NCBI GenBank assembly: GCA_017470935.1
Contig: JAFUXG010000021.1
Location: 1-64,000, forward strand
Origin: Lachnospiraceae bacterium
GTDB taxonomy: Bacteria; Bacillota; Clostridia; Lachnospirales; Lachnospiraceae
Length of the DNA stretch: 64,000 nt
Direction of reading: 5' to 3'
Shown: positions 25,025 to 33,176 of the stretch, piece after piece
Layout of the letters: every line of letters begins with the position of its first letter
Numbering within the stretch: the first letter of the stretch is position 1
Position numbers and translations under genes: made by a program
Notes under the pieces: model-generated
Told to the model about the DNA's origin: nothing
The model's input: only the letters and a program-made list of their open reading frames with translations
Database searches by the model: none

Positions 25025-25064
25025 CCGATGTAAAGTGTGTGATGGACTTTACATCGGTTTTTTT
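25025..25064 (+). terminator. Terminator after the Rpn gene
   Basis: CCGATGTAAAGT-GTGTGATGG-ACTTTACATCGG followed by eight T. It separates the accessory genes from the glycan locus. Confidence 0.9.
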
Positions 25065-25233
25065 TAAATTAATTAATGAGGAAAATATTATTAGTTGAGA
25101 AGGTTGCAGATTAAATTTTGTAATTGTTTAAAAAATCAGACATGTGCAAGGGCGTTACTGTGAACTACATGTGGATAAATCAGATGCAGAAATTGCAGAC
25201 AGAGGATTATCTTACTTTGGGAGACATGAAAAT

Positions 25234-26268
25234 ATGAAAGAGCAATATTTGATAACAGAGGGTGAGTATGTAAAAAGAGCTATATATGAAGGCAGATATA
25301 TTTGGTTTATGTATGGAACGATGTTGTATCGATTTGATGTAAATCAAAATGAATGGAAGAAGATGGCGATACTCCCGGAAGCGTATGGATTGGGACTGAA
25401 AATTGATTTCAATTTAATATTTAATGGGAAACATATTTTCGTGTACTCTAGTTTGAAAAATAGATGCTTGATTCTCGACGAAAACGGACATATGGAAAAT
25501 GAAATATGCCTGAATTCAGAAAATATAACATTTGAAAATCGGTCATATTACCTTGAACGATTTAAAGACGATGTACTCTGCATTCCGGTTTTTGAAGGGG
25601 ATATTATATGGATGCGTTCTAACGGTAAAGTAGAATATTTCAGCGAGTGGAGAAAACAATTGGATGATATTTTAAAAAGTAAGAAAACAAAATTAAAAAA
25701 AGTTCGTTTTTATGAATCGGTCATTAAAAATGAAGAGTTAATAATAAATGTAGGATGTGAGGATGCTGATCGATTCTGTGTGATTGACACTCAGAAATGG
25801 GATGTGAAAAAAGTAATAGAGACACCATTTTTCGGCATTAATCATGGGACAGTTTTTGATGGTAAATACATATGGTTTCAGAATTCGTCAGACAATGGCA
25901 ACAGGCTGATAAAAATGAAGCTTGATAATATTGATGATTACAATGTGTGGGAATTACCAGATATATTTGAAAACAAAATATTCTTTTCGTCAAGGAATGG
26001 AGCCGTTTACATTTCGGACAGAGCCGGTACATACGCCGCAATTATTAATGGCAGAATTGAAATGCTAAACAAAGTAAGAAAAACAATGCTTGATATAAGG
26101 TGTTGTGAAAAAACAGGGAAAATACTTTTTTACAGTAATGGAGAATTCCAGCTTTTTGATGTGGAAAGCGCAGAAACCATAAAAATACCGATTCCAATGA
26201 CAACAGACTTGGAGGTTTTTCTTAATCAAATATTAACCTATAATTCAAAGGATAGGAGGCGTAGATAA
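25234..26268 (+). CDS. Putative beta-propeller protein at the head of the glycan locus
   Basis: About 344 residues (374 if GTG 25144 is used; that region has no ribosome site). Repeated units of about 45-50 residues carry a motif like GRYIWFMYGTMLYRFD, GKHIFVYSSLKN and GKYIWFQNSSDNGNRLIKM, suggestive of a six- or seven-bladed propeller. No signal peptide or membrane segment is seen, so it is cytosolic. Function unknown; such proteins can be glycan-binding or scaffold partners of biosynthetic enzymes. The next gene starts 1 nt after its stop, so they are translated as a unit. TTGGGAGA lies 9 nt before the ATG at 25234. No family name is claimed. Confidence 0.55.
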   Translation: MKEQYLITEGEYVKRAIYEGRYIWFMYGTMLYRFDVNQNEWKKMAILPEAYGLGLKIDFNLIFNGKHIFVYSSLKNRCLILDENGHMENEICLNSENITFENRSYYLERFKDDVLCIPVFEGDIIWMRSNGKVEYFSEWRKQLDDILKSKKTKLKKVRFYESVIKNEELIINVGCEDADRFCVIDTQKWDVKKVIETPFFGINHGTVFDGKYIWFQNSSDNGNRLIKMKLDNIDDYNVWELPDIFENKIFFSSRNGAVYISDRAGTYAAIINGRIEMLNKVRKTMLDIRCCEKTGKILFYSNGEFQLFDVESAETIKIPIPMTTDLEVFLNQILTYNSKDRRRR

Positions 26269-26269
26269 T

Positions 26270-27320
26270 ATGAAATTGAAAGATAACACGCTTTATTTGC
26301 ATATTGGAATGCCGAAGAGTGGGACAAGTGCTATTCAGACGTTTTTATATAAAAACAATGAGAAACTTAAAAGCTACGGATATGAATATCCGGATTTGAA
26401 GGGGGAGTTAATTAATAAATTTGATTACAGAGAGGATTTAAGGGAAAAAAATGGTAGCGTTCTTACGGAATCTCCGCATTATGTCTCGTTTCATTATGGG
26501 GGGGCAAAAGTGGACTTATATATGGAATTTGATTAAGGAAAAATTAAAGTGTTACAATGTGCTCCTTTCTGATGAAAGATGGTTTTTCAACTATGAACAA
26601 CTCTTGGAGGGAGTATTGGGGGAAACAAATAACATCAAGATCATTTTGTATATCCGACCACAGTATGATTTTTTGGAAAGCTATTACAAAGAAAGATTGC
26701 GCTGGAAAGATTATAAAGAAGAAACTTTTGATTGTTTTATCAAGGGTTTTGATATGTCACGATTGAATTATGAGGATATTGTAGAAAAAGTTACAAATTT
26801 AATTGGAAAAGATAATTTAATATTGAGATTATATGAAAAGGAAAGGCTTTCATCATCCAGCATATATGATGATTTTATTGGGAGCTTAGATTCGGTGATA
26901 GATGTGTCAGATATGTACAAGCCAGATGTAATAAACAAAAGTCTTGAAGGAATAAATTCGCAATTGCAACGCCTGATGAATGGCTTATTGAAAGATGGGA
27001 AATATACGGAGTATAAGCGTTATAATGAGTCGCTTAAAAAAGTAAATAGTACAAAGCAATACACTTATTGAAAAGATAGAGATGAAATAAATGCTTTGAT
27101 GAACAATTTTAACGCTGGAAATGAGTATGTACGCCAAATGTTTTTCCCACACAAAGAAAGTTTGTTTATAGAAAATGATGATAGAGAATATATGCCGATG
27201 CTTTCACAAACAGAGGAAGAATTGGCAAAAAGTTTTTTCTCCTTGCTACTCGACAGGGCTGAATATCTTCAATGGCAAATTAATGAACTAAAAAAAGGAA
27301 TGGACAATGAAATATTTTGA
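26270..27320 (+). pseudogene. Broken sulfotransferase
   Basis: The N-terminal frame has the PAPS 5'-phosphosulfate loop (YLHIGMPKSGTSAIQTFL, residues 8-25). It stops after HYGGAKVDLYMEFD because of a run of seven G (26498-26504). With six G the frame continues (WNLIKEKLKCYNVLLSDE, then ILYIRPQYDFLESYYKE, the 3'-phosphate region). A second lesion, TGA at 27069, lies in frame, after which the reading continues as KDRDEINALMNNFN to ELKKGMDNEIF. The parent was a single-domain sulfotransferase of about 350 residues. Two independent lesions favour a pseudogene over a phase-variable gene. The ATG is preceded by AGGAGG. Confidence 0.85.
26498..26504 (+). repeat. G7 homopolymer in the broken sulfotransferase
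   Basis: Seven consecutive G; one fewer would restore the downstream frame. Two neighbouring genes also carry G7 tracts (28202-28208, 29294-29300), although their frames are open. Confidence 0.8.
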
Positions 27321-27957
27321 TATAGACCTACAGTTACAAAATGTGGATTTTGTTGCGAAACATAATATTATTCTGTATGGAGCAGGACGGAAAGGCATGT
27401 AGGTTTATAATTTATTTAAGGTATCCAGAATAAATGTAATTAAGTTTTGTTATATTGTTAAAAGGAAACATGATTTGGAAATAATAGATGGCATACTGTG
27501 CATTTCTCTTGGCAGTGTCCTAAGTCTTATAAAAGACATTGCAGATGCTATGATTGTTGCATGTGTAGAACATTCGGAGGAGGCGTGGGAGCTGTTAGAG
27601 GAGATTCTGAGCACATAAGATTATGTGCGCTTTGTATCTTACTGGGGCATCAGTCAATGGTTTTATCAAAATAGGAACAAAATATTTAAAGGAGAACATT
27701 GTGGTGAAACTATCTGGAGATACACATATGAAGATATTAACAGGAAAATAATCCTAAAAAAAGTTGTCAGACCGGACGGTGGTGTGTCTCTTTGCTGTAA
27801 TGACTGTTACGGAAAATACACAATGGGAAATCTAAACAAACAAAGCATATTGGAGGTTTGGAATTCAGATGAATTTAATGCAGTAAGAGAGAAAATCACC
27901 GTCGGACGTGGATACAATGATATTTGCAGATGTTGCGATTATTTCGGATTTCTTTGA
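27307..27957 (+). pseudogene. Decayed chimera: Rossmann-like module + SPASM iron-sulfur domain
   Basis: Starts with ATG overlapping the previous pseudogene. The first part (NIILYGAGRKGM, then stop TAG at 27400; SLGSVLSLIKDIADAMIVA; stop TAA at 27616; FVSYWGISQWFYQ) matches the N-terminal module of the two following genes. It is then joined to a SPASM domain, the C-terminal Fe-S domain of radical SAM enzymes: VSLCCNDCYGKYTMGNL, then EVWNSDEF and ICRCCDYFGFL with the Cys pattern. The radical SAM core itself is missing. So this is a fusion or scar of two neighbouring genes after deletion. Confidence 0.8.
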
Positions 27958-27973
27958 TAACAGGAGGGAATGG

Positions 27974-29233
27974 ATGAGGATGACTTTTTATGATCTTCGT
28001 TTATTGGAGAGCGTTGATTCTATCGGAAAAGATAGCAAAATTGTGCTTTATGGCGCAGGAGACAAGGGAAAAGAAATATATAGGCTTTTTTGTGCGGCAG
28101 GTTTTTCGGTTGCAGCCTTTTGCGATTCTGACGGTGGCAAGGTGGGCAAGGAAGTGATGGATGGTATTTTATGCATATCGCCAAAGTCCGTCCGACAGAT
28201 TGGGGGGGATAATGAAAAAATTGTTTTGATTGTATGCATAGAGTATCCGGAGGAAGCATGGGAACTGTTTTTATCCTTCGAGGACAGGGAAAAGGTGTGC
28301 GACATCAGATTTGTGACATATTGGGGAATCAGTCAATGGCTGTATCAGTATAGAACAGAACTGTTTCGACGAGCGGAAGATATCTTATGGAAGTATGAGG
28401 AGGAGAATATTCTACTGAAACTGCAATACAAAAACCGAGCTTTGAATATTCTTAGAGATTATTTGGAGTCGGATGGTAAAATATGGATTCTACAGCCGGG
28501 TAAGGTCGGCAGCACATCTGTGCAGAATATGCTGATGAAAAGCCGCATACCATGCTTGCACAGACATGTGATTCTGTATCCGGGGCATGCTATTGCGGAT
28601 TTAGAAAAAGAATGGATGGAAGTGGTGGAGAGGAGGACAAAACAGGAGCTAAAAATCATTGTACTTGTAAGAAATCCGCTCGACCGAGACTATTCAGCGT
28701 TCTGGCAGCCGTTTCGAAAAGAAGGTTTGAGAAGCAGGCTTATTTTCGGAGGAGACAATTCATATTGCATGCAGGAGTGCTATGATGTTTTCTTGCAAAA
28801 AGTAATCATGGATGGGAGAGGGAAAGAGTTTGGATTAGCCTGCCCCGATTTATGGATTGATGAGTTTGAATGGTTTGATCAGGAGTTAAAGATGATGACG
28901 GGAATAGATATCTACGAAATCCCCTTTGACAGATCAAAGGGATATGCTGTCATTCAAAAAGAAAAGACAAAAATATTTTTGGTAAAGCTTGAAAGTCTGG
29001 AACACTGTCTGTCGGCACTTGGCGACTTCGTAAATGCTGATTTGGAAATGCTATATGACAATAAAGCCTCCGAAGCATGGTTCCACATGGCATATAAGGA
29101 GTTTCGGAAAGAGGTCAAGATAAGCAGGGATTATGTTGATCATTATTTTGACGGAAATAAAAAAATGAATCATTTCTATACTAGAGACGAGCAGATGGGT
29201 TTTTTAGAGAAATGGAAAGGAAATATAAGATGA
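27974..29233 (+). CDS. NKWYS-type sulfotransferase-like protein with N-terminal Rossmann module (copy 1)
   Basis: 419 residues. Residues 1-130 hold a Rossmann-like module: IVLYGAGDKGKEIYRLF, then FCDSDGGKVGKEVMDGILCISP and a YWGISQWLYQ segment. Residues 150-419 resemble PF10364 (NKWYS, putative capsular polysaccharide synthesis proteins): ILQPGKVGSTSVQNML looks like the 5'-phosphosulfate loop of sulfotransferases, VLVRNPLDRDYSAFW like the 3'-phosphate site, and AWFHMAYKEFRKEV is the position of the NKWYS box. It is thus a candidate PAPS-dependent sulfotransferase acting on a surface glycan; this is inference. AGGAGG lies 6 nt before ATG 27974. The stop overlaps the next start (ATGA). A G7 tract lies at 28202-28208. 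Confidence 0.75.
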   Translation: MRMTFYDLRLLESVDSIGKDSKIVLYGAGDKGKEIYRLFCAAGFSVAAFCDSDGGKVGKEVMDGILCISPKSVRQIGGDNEKIVLIVCIEYPEEAWELFLSFEDREKVCDIRFVTYWGISQWLYQYRTELFRRAEDILWKYEEENILLKLQYKNRALNILRDYLESDGKIWILQPGKVGSTSVQNMLMKSRIPCLHRHVILYPGHAIADLEKEWMEVVERRTKQELKIIVLVRNPLDRDYSAFWQPFRKEGLRSRLIFGGDNSYCMQECYDVFLQKVIMDGRGKEFGLACPDLWIDEFEWFDQELKMMTGIDIYEIPFDRSKGYAVIQKEKTKIFLVKLESLEHCLSALGDFVNADLEMLYDNKASEAWFHMAYKEFRKEVKISRDYVDHYFDGNKKMNHFYTRDEQMGFLEKWKGNIR

Positions 29234-30501
29234 GAGATGAGATTTCGTATTCGGATTTTGATGTGATTCAATCGTTTGAAAAACTTTCGGAATGGGGGGG
29301 TGTGGCTTTATATGGAGCCGGCATCAAAGGGAAATATATTTTTAACCTTTTGCAGGAAGCAGGAGTAAATGTTTGTGTTTTTTTCGATAAGTGCGCGGAA
29401 AAGAATGAGGCATATATAAGTGACAAGAAAATCGTCTCTCCGAACAAAATATCGGATATAGTGAAGGGTGGGATAATTGGTAGTATTATCGCATGCATTG
29501 AAAGACCAGAAGAAGCATATGACGAATTACAGAAGATGTACGACATGGAGAATTTTGGACAACTTCATTTTATTACATACTGGGGAATAAACTTTAGCCT
29601 TTATTTAAACAGGGATAACCTCTTTAAAGGTAAACTAAAGGTACTATCAGATTTCGACAAAGAATATGCATACAATACTGTGCGATATGCAAGACAGGCA
29701 CTGGATTACCTAAGTGGAATTATATGTGGAGAAGGCAATGTATGGATATTACAACCGGGGAAAGTGGGGTCCACTTCACTAAATCAGATGCTGGATACGG
29801 TTGGACTGCCATCTGCAAGCTTCCATTCCCTGCAATATCCAAAACACATTTTAAGAGAATGTCTGGAAGATGTTTGGAAGAATTTTGTTAGCAAATCAAA
29901 ACAAGAGCATTTAAAAATCATCAGTGTGGTAAGAAGTCCGCTTGATCGAGATTACAGTGCATTTTGGACTGCTTTTGGGTTTCCACAACAGAGGGGATGG
30001 TATATACCATTTTCATCTGGAGATTTTCAGCTTATGTATTACCAATTTACGGAAAGTATCATAGAGGGGAATGATAAACTTATAGAAATGTGTGGGTTAT
30101 GCCATCCTTTTACATGGAGAGAAGAATTTGAATGGTTTGACGATGAAATTAAGTCGAATCTGGGCATTGACATTTATGACTACCCGTTTGATCGGGAGAA
30201 TGGATATCAGATTATAAAGCACGGCAATATTGAAATGTTTCTGATGAAGCTTGAAAAAATGCCAGATGTGCTTACGGAACTTAGCGACTTCTTGGGGTTA
30301 AGTGAAGTAATAGAATTAAGAAGGGATTTCTCTGCTGATAAGAAATGGTATTCCATGGCATATAAGGAGTTTCGAAAAGAAGTAAAGATAAGCAGAGAAT
30401 ATGTTGAGCATTATTTTAACGGGAATAAAAAGATGGATTATTTCTATACCAAAGACGAGCAGATGAGATTTTTAGAGAAATGGAAAGAAAACATAAGATG
30501 A
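29230..30501 (+). CDS. NKWYS-type sulfotransferase-like protein with N-terminal Rossmann module (copy 2)
   Basis: 423 residues, a clear tandem paralogue of the preceding gene. The N-terminal module has GVALYGAGIKGKYIFNLL and YWGINFSLYLN; the catalytic part has ILQPGKVGSTSLNQML, VVRSPLDRDYSAFWTAF and the box KKWYSMAYKEFRKEV, here very close to the NKWYS signature. The last 45 residues are nearly the same as in copy 1, suggesting recent duplication or gene conversion. The two may sulfate different positions. ATG at 29230 is fused to the previous stop (ATGA). A G7 tract lies at 29294-29300 near the 5' end. Confidence 0.75.
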   Translation: MRDEISYSDFDVIQSFEKLSEWGGVALYGAGIKGKYIFNLLQEAGVNVCVFFDKCAEKNEAYISDKKIVSPNKISDIVKGGIIGSIIACIERPEEAYDELQKMYDMENFGQLHFITYWGINFSLYLNRDNLFKGKLKVLSDFDKEYAYNTVRYARQALDYLSGIICGEGNVWILQPGKVGSTSLNQMLDTVGLPSASFHSLQYPKHILRECLEDVWKNFVSKSKQEHLKIISVVRSPLDRDYSAFWTAFGFPQQRGWYIPFSSGDFQLMYYQFTESIIEGNDKLIEMCGLCHPFTWREEFEWFDDEIKSNLGIDIYDYPFDRENGYQIIKHGNIEMFLMKLEKMPDVLTELSDFLGLSEVIELRRDFSADKKWYSMAYKEFRKEVKISREYVEHYFNGNKKMDYFYTKDEQMRFLEKWKENIR

Positions 30502-30570
30502 GTTTTTATATTCGGATTTTGATGTGATTCAGTCGTTCGAAGATCTTTAGGCGTGGGGTTGTGTAAAAAA
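30498..30570 (+). pseudogene. 5' remnant of a third NKWYS-type copy
   Basis: After the stop of copy 2 the sequence restarts with ATGAG and TATTCGGATTTTGATGTGAT, the same as the start of copy 2 (29245 onward), followed by TCAGTCGTTCGAAGA and then decay. It is the scar of a third tandem copy. Confidence 0.75.
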
Positions 30571-30623
30571 AGAAACATGGTTTCGGAAATGTCTTTAGTG
30601 TCTGAAAATAGAAGGAGATAAAC

Positions 30624-31754
30624 ATGATGAATATGGATTTTTTATATGAAACGAATGTGCAATATGATGTCATTATCTGGGGTGCTGGATATTCGGGATG
30701 TGATGTTTATCAAACTTTGTCAGAATGCTTTCCGAATATTCATATTGTTGAGATTGTTGATAAGGAGAGAAAAAAAGTTGCAGGGGCAGAGTATTTGGGA
30801 AAAATCGTTTCATCAACAGATAAATTGCTCTCGGCTAAATACGATTATATTATATTGGCTACTGTGAAGAATGAGTACAAAGAACAGATGGTTCGTGAAC
30901 TTGAAGAAATAGGAATTGATAAAAAGAAGTTATTGTTTTATACTCCGGCTCCACGTATAAAAATCATCGAAGCAGAAATGAAAAAAGACGATTATTTACT
31001 ACATAGATGTTGTTCCCTTCTGGAAGATATCACATCTAATTGCTGTGAAGTAAAAGAAGTTGATCGCGAGTTATCAACTATTGAAGATATTGTCAAAAGG
31101 ATGAAAGTTTTTCGAAACGAGAGAGAATGGTATGTCGATAGAAATTTTCAATGTGCATATTTGAATATACCAAAATCAGCGGGTAGTTCAGTAATTAAAA
31201 GTGTATGTGGTATTAAAGAGGATTCGTTTATTCAAGAAAAAGCAAAAGAACAGTGCTATCGATATAAATTACCTGGAAGCTTTGGAGGATACAAGTTTAC
31301 ATTTGTGAGAAACCCATTTAACAGGATTTTATCATGTTATAAGAATAAAATAGAAGGACGTAAAGAATCAGAATTTTTAGAAAAAAATTATTTACCGTTA
31401 TGTGGCTTGGATCAAGACAGAGGATTTGAGGCTTTCGTTGATGCAATTTCACGGATCCCTGACAAGTGGAGTAATACACATTTTAAATCCCAATATCAAT
31501 TCGTGTATCAAAATGGAAAGTGTATAGTCGATTATGTTGGTAAAGTTGAGAATTTGATTATAGATTATGAAAAAATAAGAGAAAAATATAATTTAGAATC
31601 ATTGCAGAAAATTAACAGTAGTGGAAATTATTCAATTAAAGAATATTACACAAGAGATTTAGTTCAAAAAGTATATAAGAGATACAGACAAGATGTAATA
31701 GTATTTGGATACCAAGAGGAGTATGAAAATTTGATGAGAGAGCTGTCAAGTTGA
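30624..31754 (+). CDS. Sulfotransfer_2-type sulfotransferase with N-terminal Rossmann module
   Basis: 376 residues. Residues 10-115 form the recurring Rossmann-like module (YDVIIWGAGYSGCDVYQTL ... YDYIILATVKNEYKEQMVREL). Residues 165-376 form a sulfotransferase of the Sulfotransfer_2 type (PF03567, the family of chondroitin and heparan O-sulfotransferases): AYLNIPKSAGSSVIKSV is the 5'-phosphosulfate loop and FTFVRNPFNRILSCYKNK the 3'-phosphate site. Predicted to move sulfate from PAPS to a sugar hydroxyl. No membrane segment, so it acts in the cytosol on nucleotide sugars, lipid-linked sugar or a protein glycan. AAGGAG lies 6 nt before the ATG. Confidence 0.85.
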   Translation: MMNMDFLYETNVQYDVIIWGAGYSGCDVYQTLSECFPNIHIVEIVDKERKKVAGAEYLGKIVSSTDKLLSAKYDYIILATVKNEYKEQMVRELEEIGIDKKKLLFYTPAPRIKIIEAEMKKDDYLLHRCCSLLEDITSNCCEVKEVDRELSTIEDIVKRMKVFRNEREWYVDRNFQCAYLNIPKSAGSSVIKSVCGIKEDSFIQEKAKEQCYRYKLPGSFGGYKFTFVRNPFNRILSCYKNKIEGRKESEFLEKNYLPLCGLDQDRGFEAFVDAISRIPDKWSNTHFKSQYQFVYQNGKCIVDYVGKVENLIIDYEKIREKYNLESLQKINSSGNYSIKEYYTRDLVQKVYKRYRQDVIVFGYQEEYENLMRELSS

Positions 31755-31841
31755 TGAGCAGGGGGAATAGTATCAAAAAAGTGATTTCCTTAATGAGTAA
31801 TATCTAATCATTCCTGTATGATTTTGGAAAGGATTATTATT

Positions 31842-33161
31842 ATGATTACACCTGAAATTTCTGTTGTAATGCCAGTATATAATTCTGTATCAACAATAAA
31901 ACGAGCGGTTGATAGTATTTTAAATCAGACATATAAAGATTTTGAGTTTATTATCATAAATGAGTATGGAAGTAATGATGGATCCAAGGAATATATTGAA
32001 GAAATAATGAAATTTGATGATCGCATTATTTTAATACAGAATGAAAAGAAACTAGGGATTGCAGGATCATTAAATATTGGAATACATATTTCGAAAGGAA
32101 AATATGTTGCAAGAATGGATGCAGACGATGAAGCATTACCAGACAGGTTTGAGATACAACACCATTTTCTTTTAAATAATCCTAGCGTATCAGTATGTGG
32201 AACATATATAAAAATGATATTTCCCTATGGAGAAAGATTAATACATTATCCTGCCGAATATGAAGATATTAAGGCAAGAAGCTTGTTTGTATGCCCCTTT
32301 GCTCATCCCAGTGTGATGATGAGAAGAGATTTTTTCGGAAAGGACAATATGTATGATGAGGTAGAATGTGCAGAAGACTACGAGCTTTGGTTAAGAAATG
32401 TTGAACATACAAACATGACTAATCTAGAAGAAGTGACATTAAACTATTATATGGATGGCGTTCATGCATCATCGGGAGGAGATTCCGTATCGTCGGGAGT
32501 CAGACTAAGGAGAGGGTATCTTAAGAATAGGCTAGGGTTGGAAACAAAATCATTTGATGATATGGTAATCATTCATCTTTATTGGCCAAAACATTTTTCA
32601 TCTTGTCATGATGCTGTGATTCAGTCGTGTATGCTATATAAAGAGGCAGAAAGAGCAAATGATATAATAAAATATTGCAACACAAAAACCTTCAGAAAAA
32701 ACCTTGATGTACTATGGACTGAAGCTCTCGATATGTATTTTGTAAAACACTGTGAAGGGGTGACCTTGAAAAAAGAAATCAACTGGTATGACGAAGGTAT
32801 ACTAGACTATTTGAGTGATTGTATAAAGAAGTTTGAGCAGATCGCTGACTCTTTAGGTAATGTCATTATATATGGTACAGGAGATATCTGCAAATTTTTT
32901 ATGATAGACACACCATATAACATAGAGGTAATTTCATATTGCGACAGTAATGGGGAGAAGTGGGGGAATGTATTTCTTGACAAGGAAGTAATTTCTCCTG
33001 ATGCAATCAATAGCAAGCATTATGACCATATATTAATTGCAACTTATGATTATTATGATGATATCAAGGAAAAGTTGATTAATGAGTATAATGTGAATAC
33101 ATCAAAGATAGAAAGTATAGAAATAATAAAATTTGCACCATTAAAAGAGAGAATGTGTTAA
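31842..33161 (+). CDS. Family 2 glycosyltransferase with C-terminal Rossmann module
   Basis: 439 residues. An N-terminal GT-A fold (about 1-225): EISVVMPVYNSVSTIKRAV, DADDEALPDRF (the DxD-type motif) and the acceptor part CAEDYELWLRN. The C-terminal 110 residues hold the recurring Rossmann-like module (NVIIYGTGDICKFFM, SYCDSNGEKWG, YDHILIATYDYYDDI). It likely adds a hexose to the glycan from a nucleotide sugar; donor unknown. ATG at 31842 is chosen because it has GGAAAGG upstream; the frame extends 24 nt further. Cytosolic, no membrane segment. Confidence 0.85.
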   Translation: MITPEISVVMPVYNSVSTIKRAVDSILNQTYKDFEFIIINEYGSNDGSKEYIEEIMKFDDRIILIQNEKKLGIAGSLNIGIHISKGKYVARMDADDEALPDRFEIQHHFLLNNPSVSVCGTYIKMIFPYGERLIHYPAEYEDIKARSLFVCPFAHPSVMMRRDFFGKDNMYDEVECAEDYELWLRNVEHTNMTNLEEVTLNYYMDGVHASSGGDSVSSGVRLRRGYLKNRLGLETKSFDDMVIIHLYWPKHFSSCHDAVIQSCMLYKEAERANDIIKYCNTKTFRKNLDVLWTEALDMYFVKHCEGVTLKKEINWYDEGILDYLSDCIKKFEQIADSLGNVIIYGTGDICKFFMIDTPYNIEVISYCDSNGEKWGNVFLDKEVISPDAINSKHYDHILIATYDYYDDIKEKLINEYNVNTSKIESIEIIKFAPLKERMC

Positions 33162-33176
33162 AAATTGGGGTCTAAT

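Noticed and set aside
26270..27320. Phase-variable sulfotransferase switched only by the G7 tract
   Set aside because: A second lesion (in-frame TGA at 27069) is present, so restoring the tract would not restore the full protein. The gene is called a pseudogene, though the tract itself is kept as a finding.
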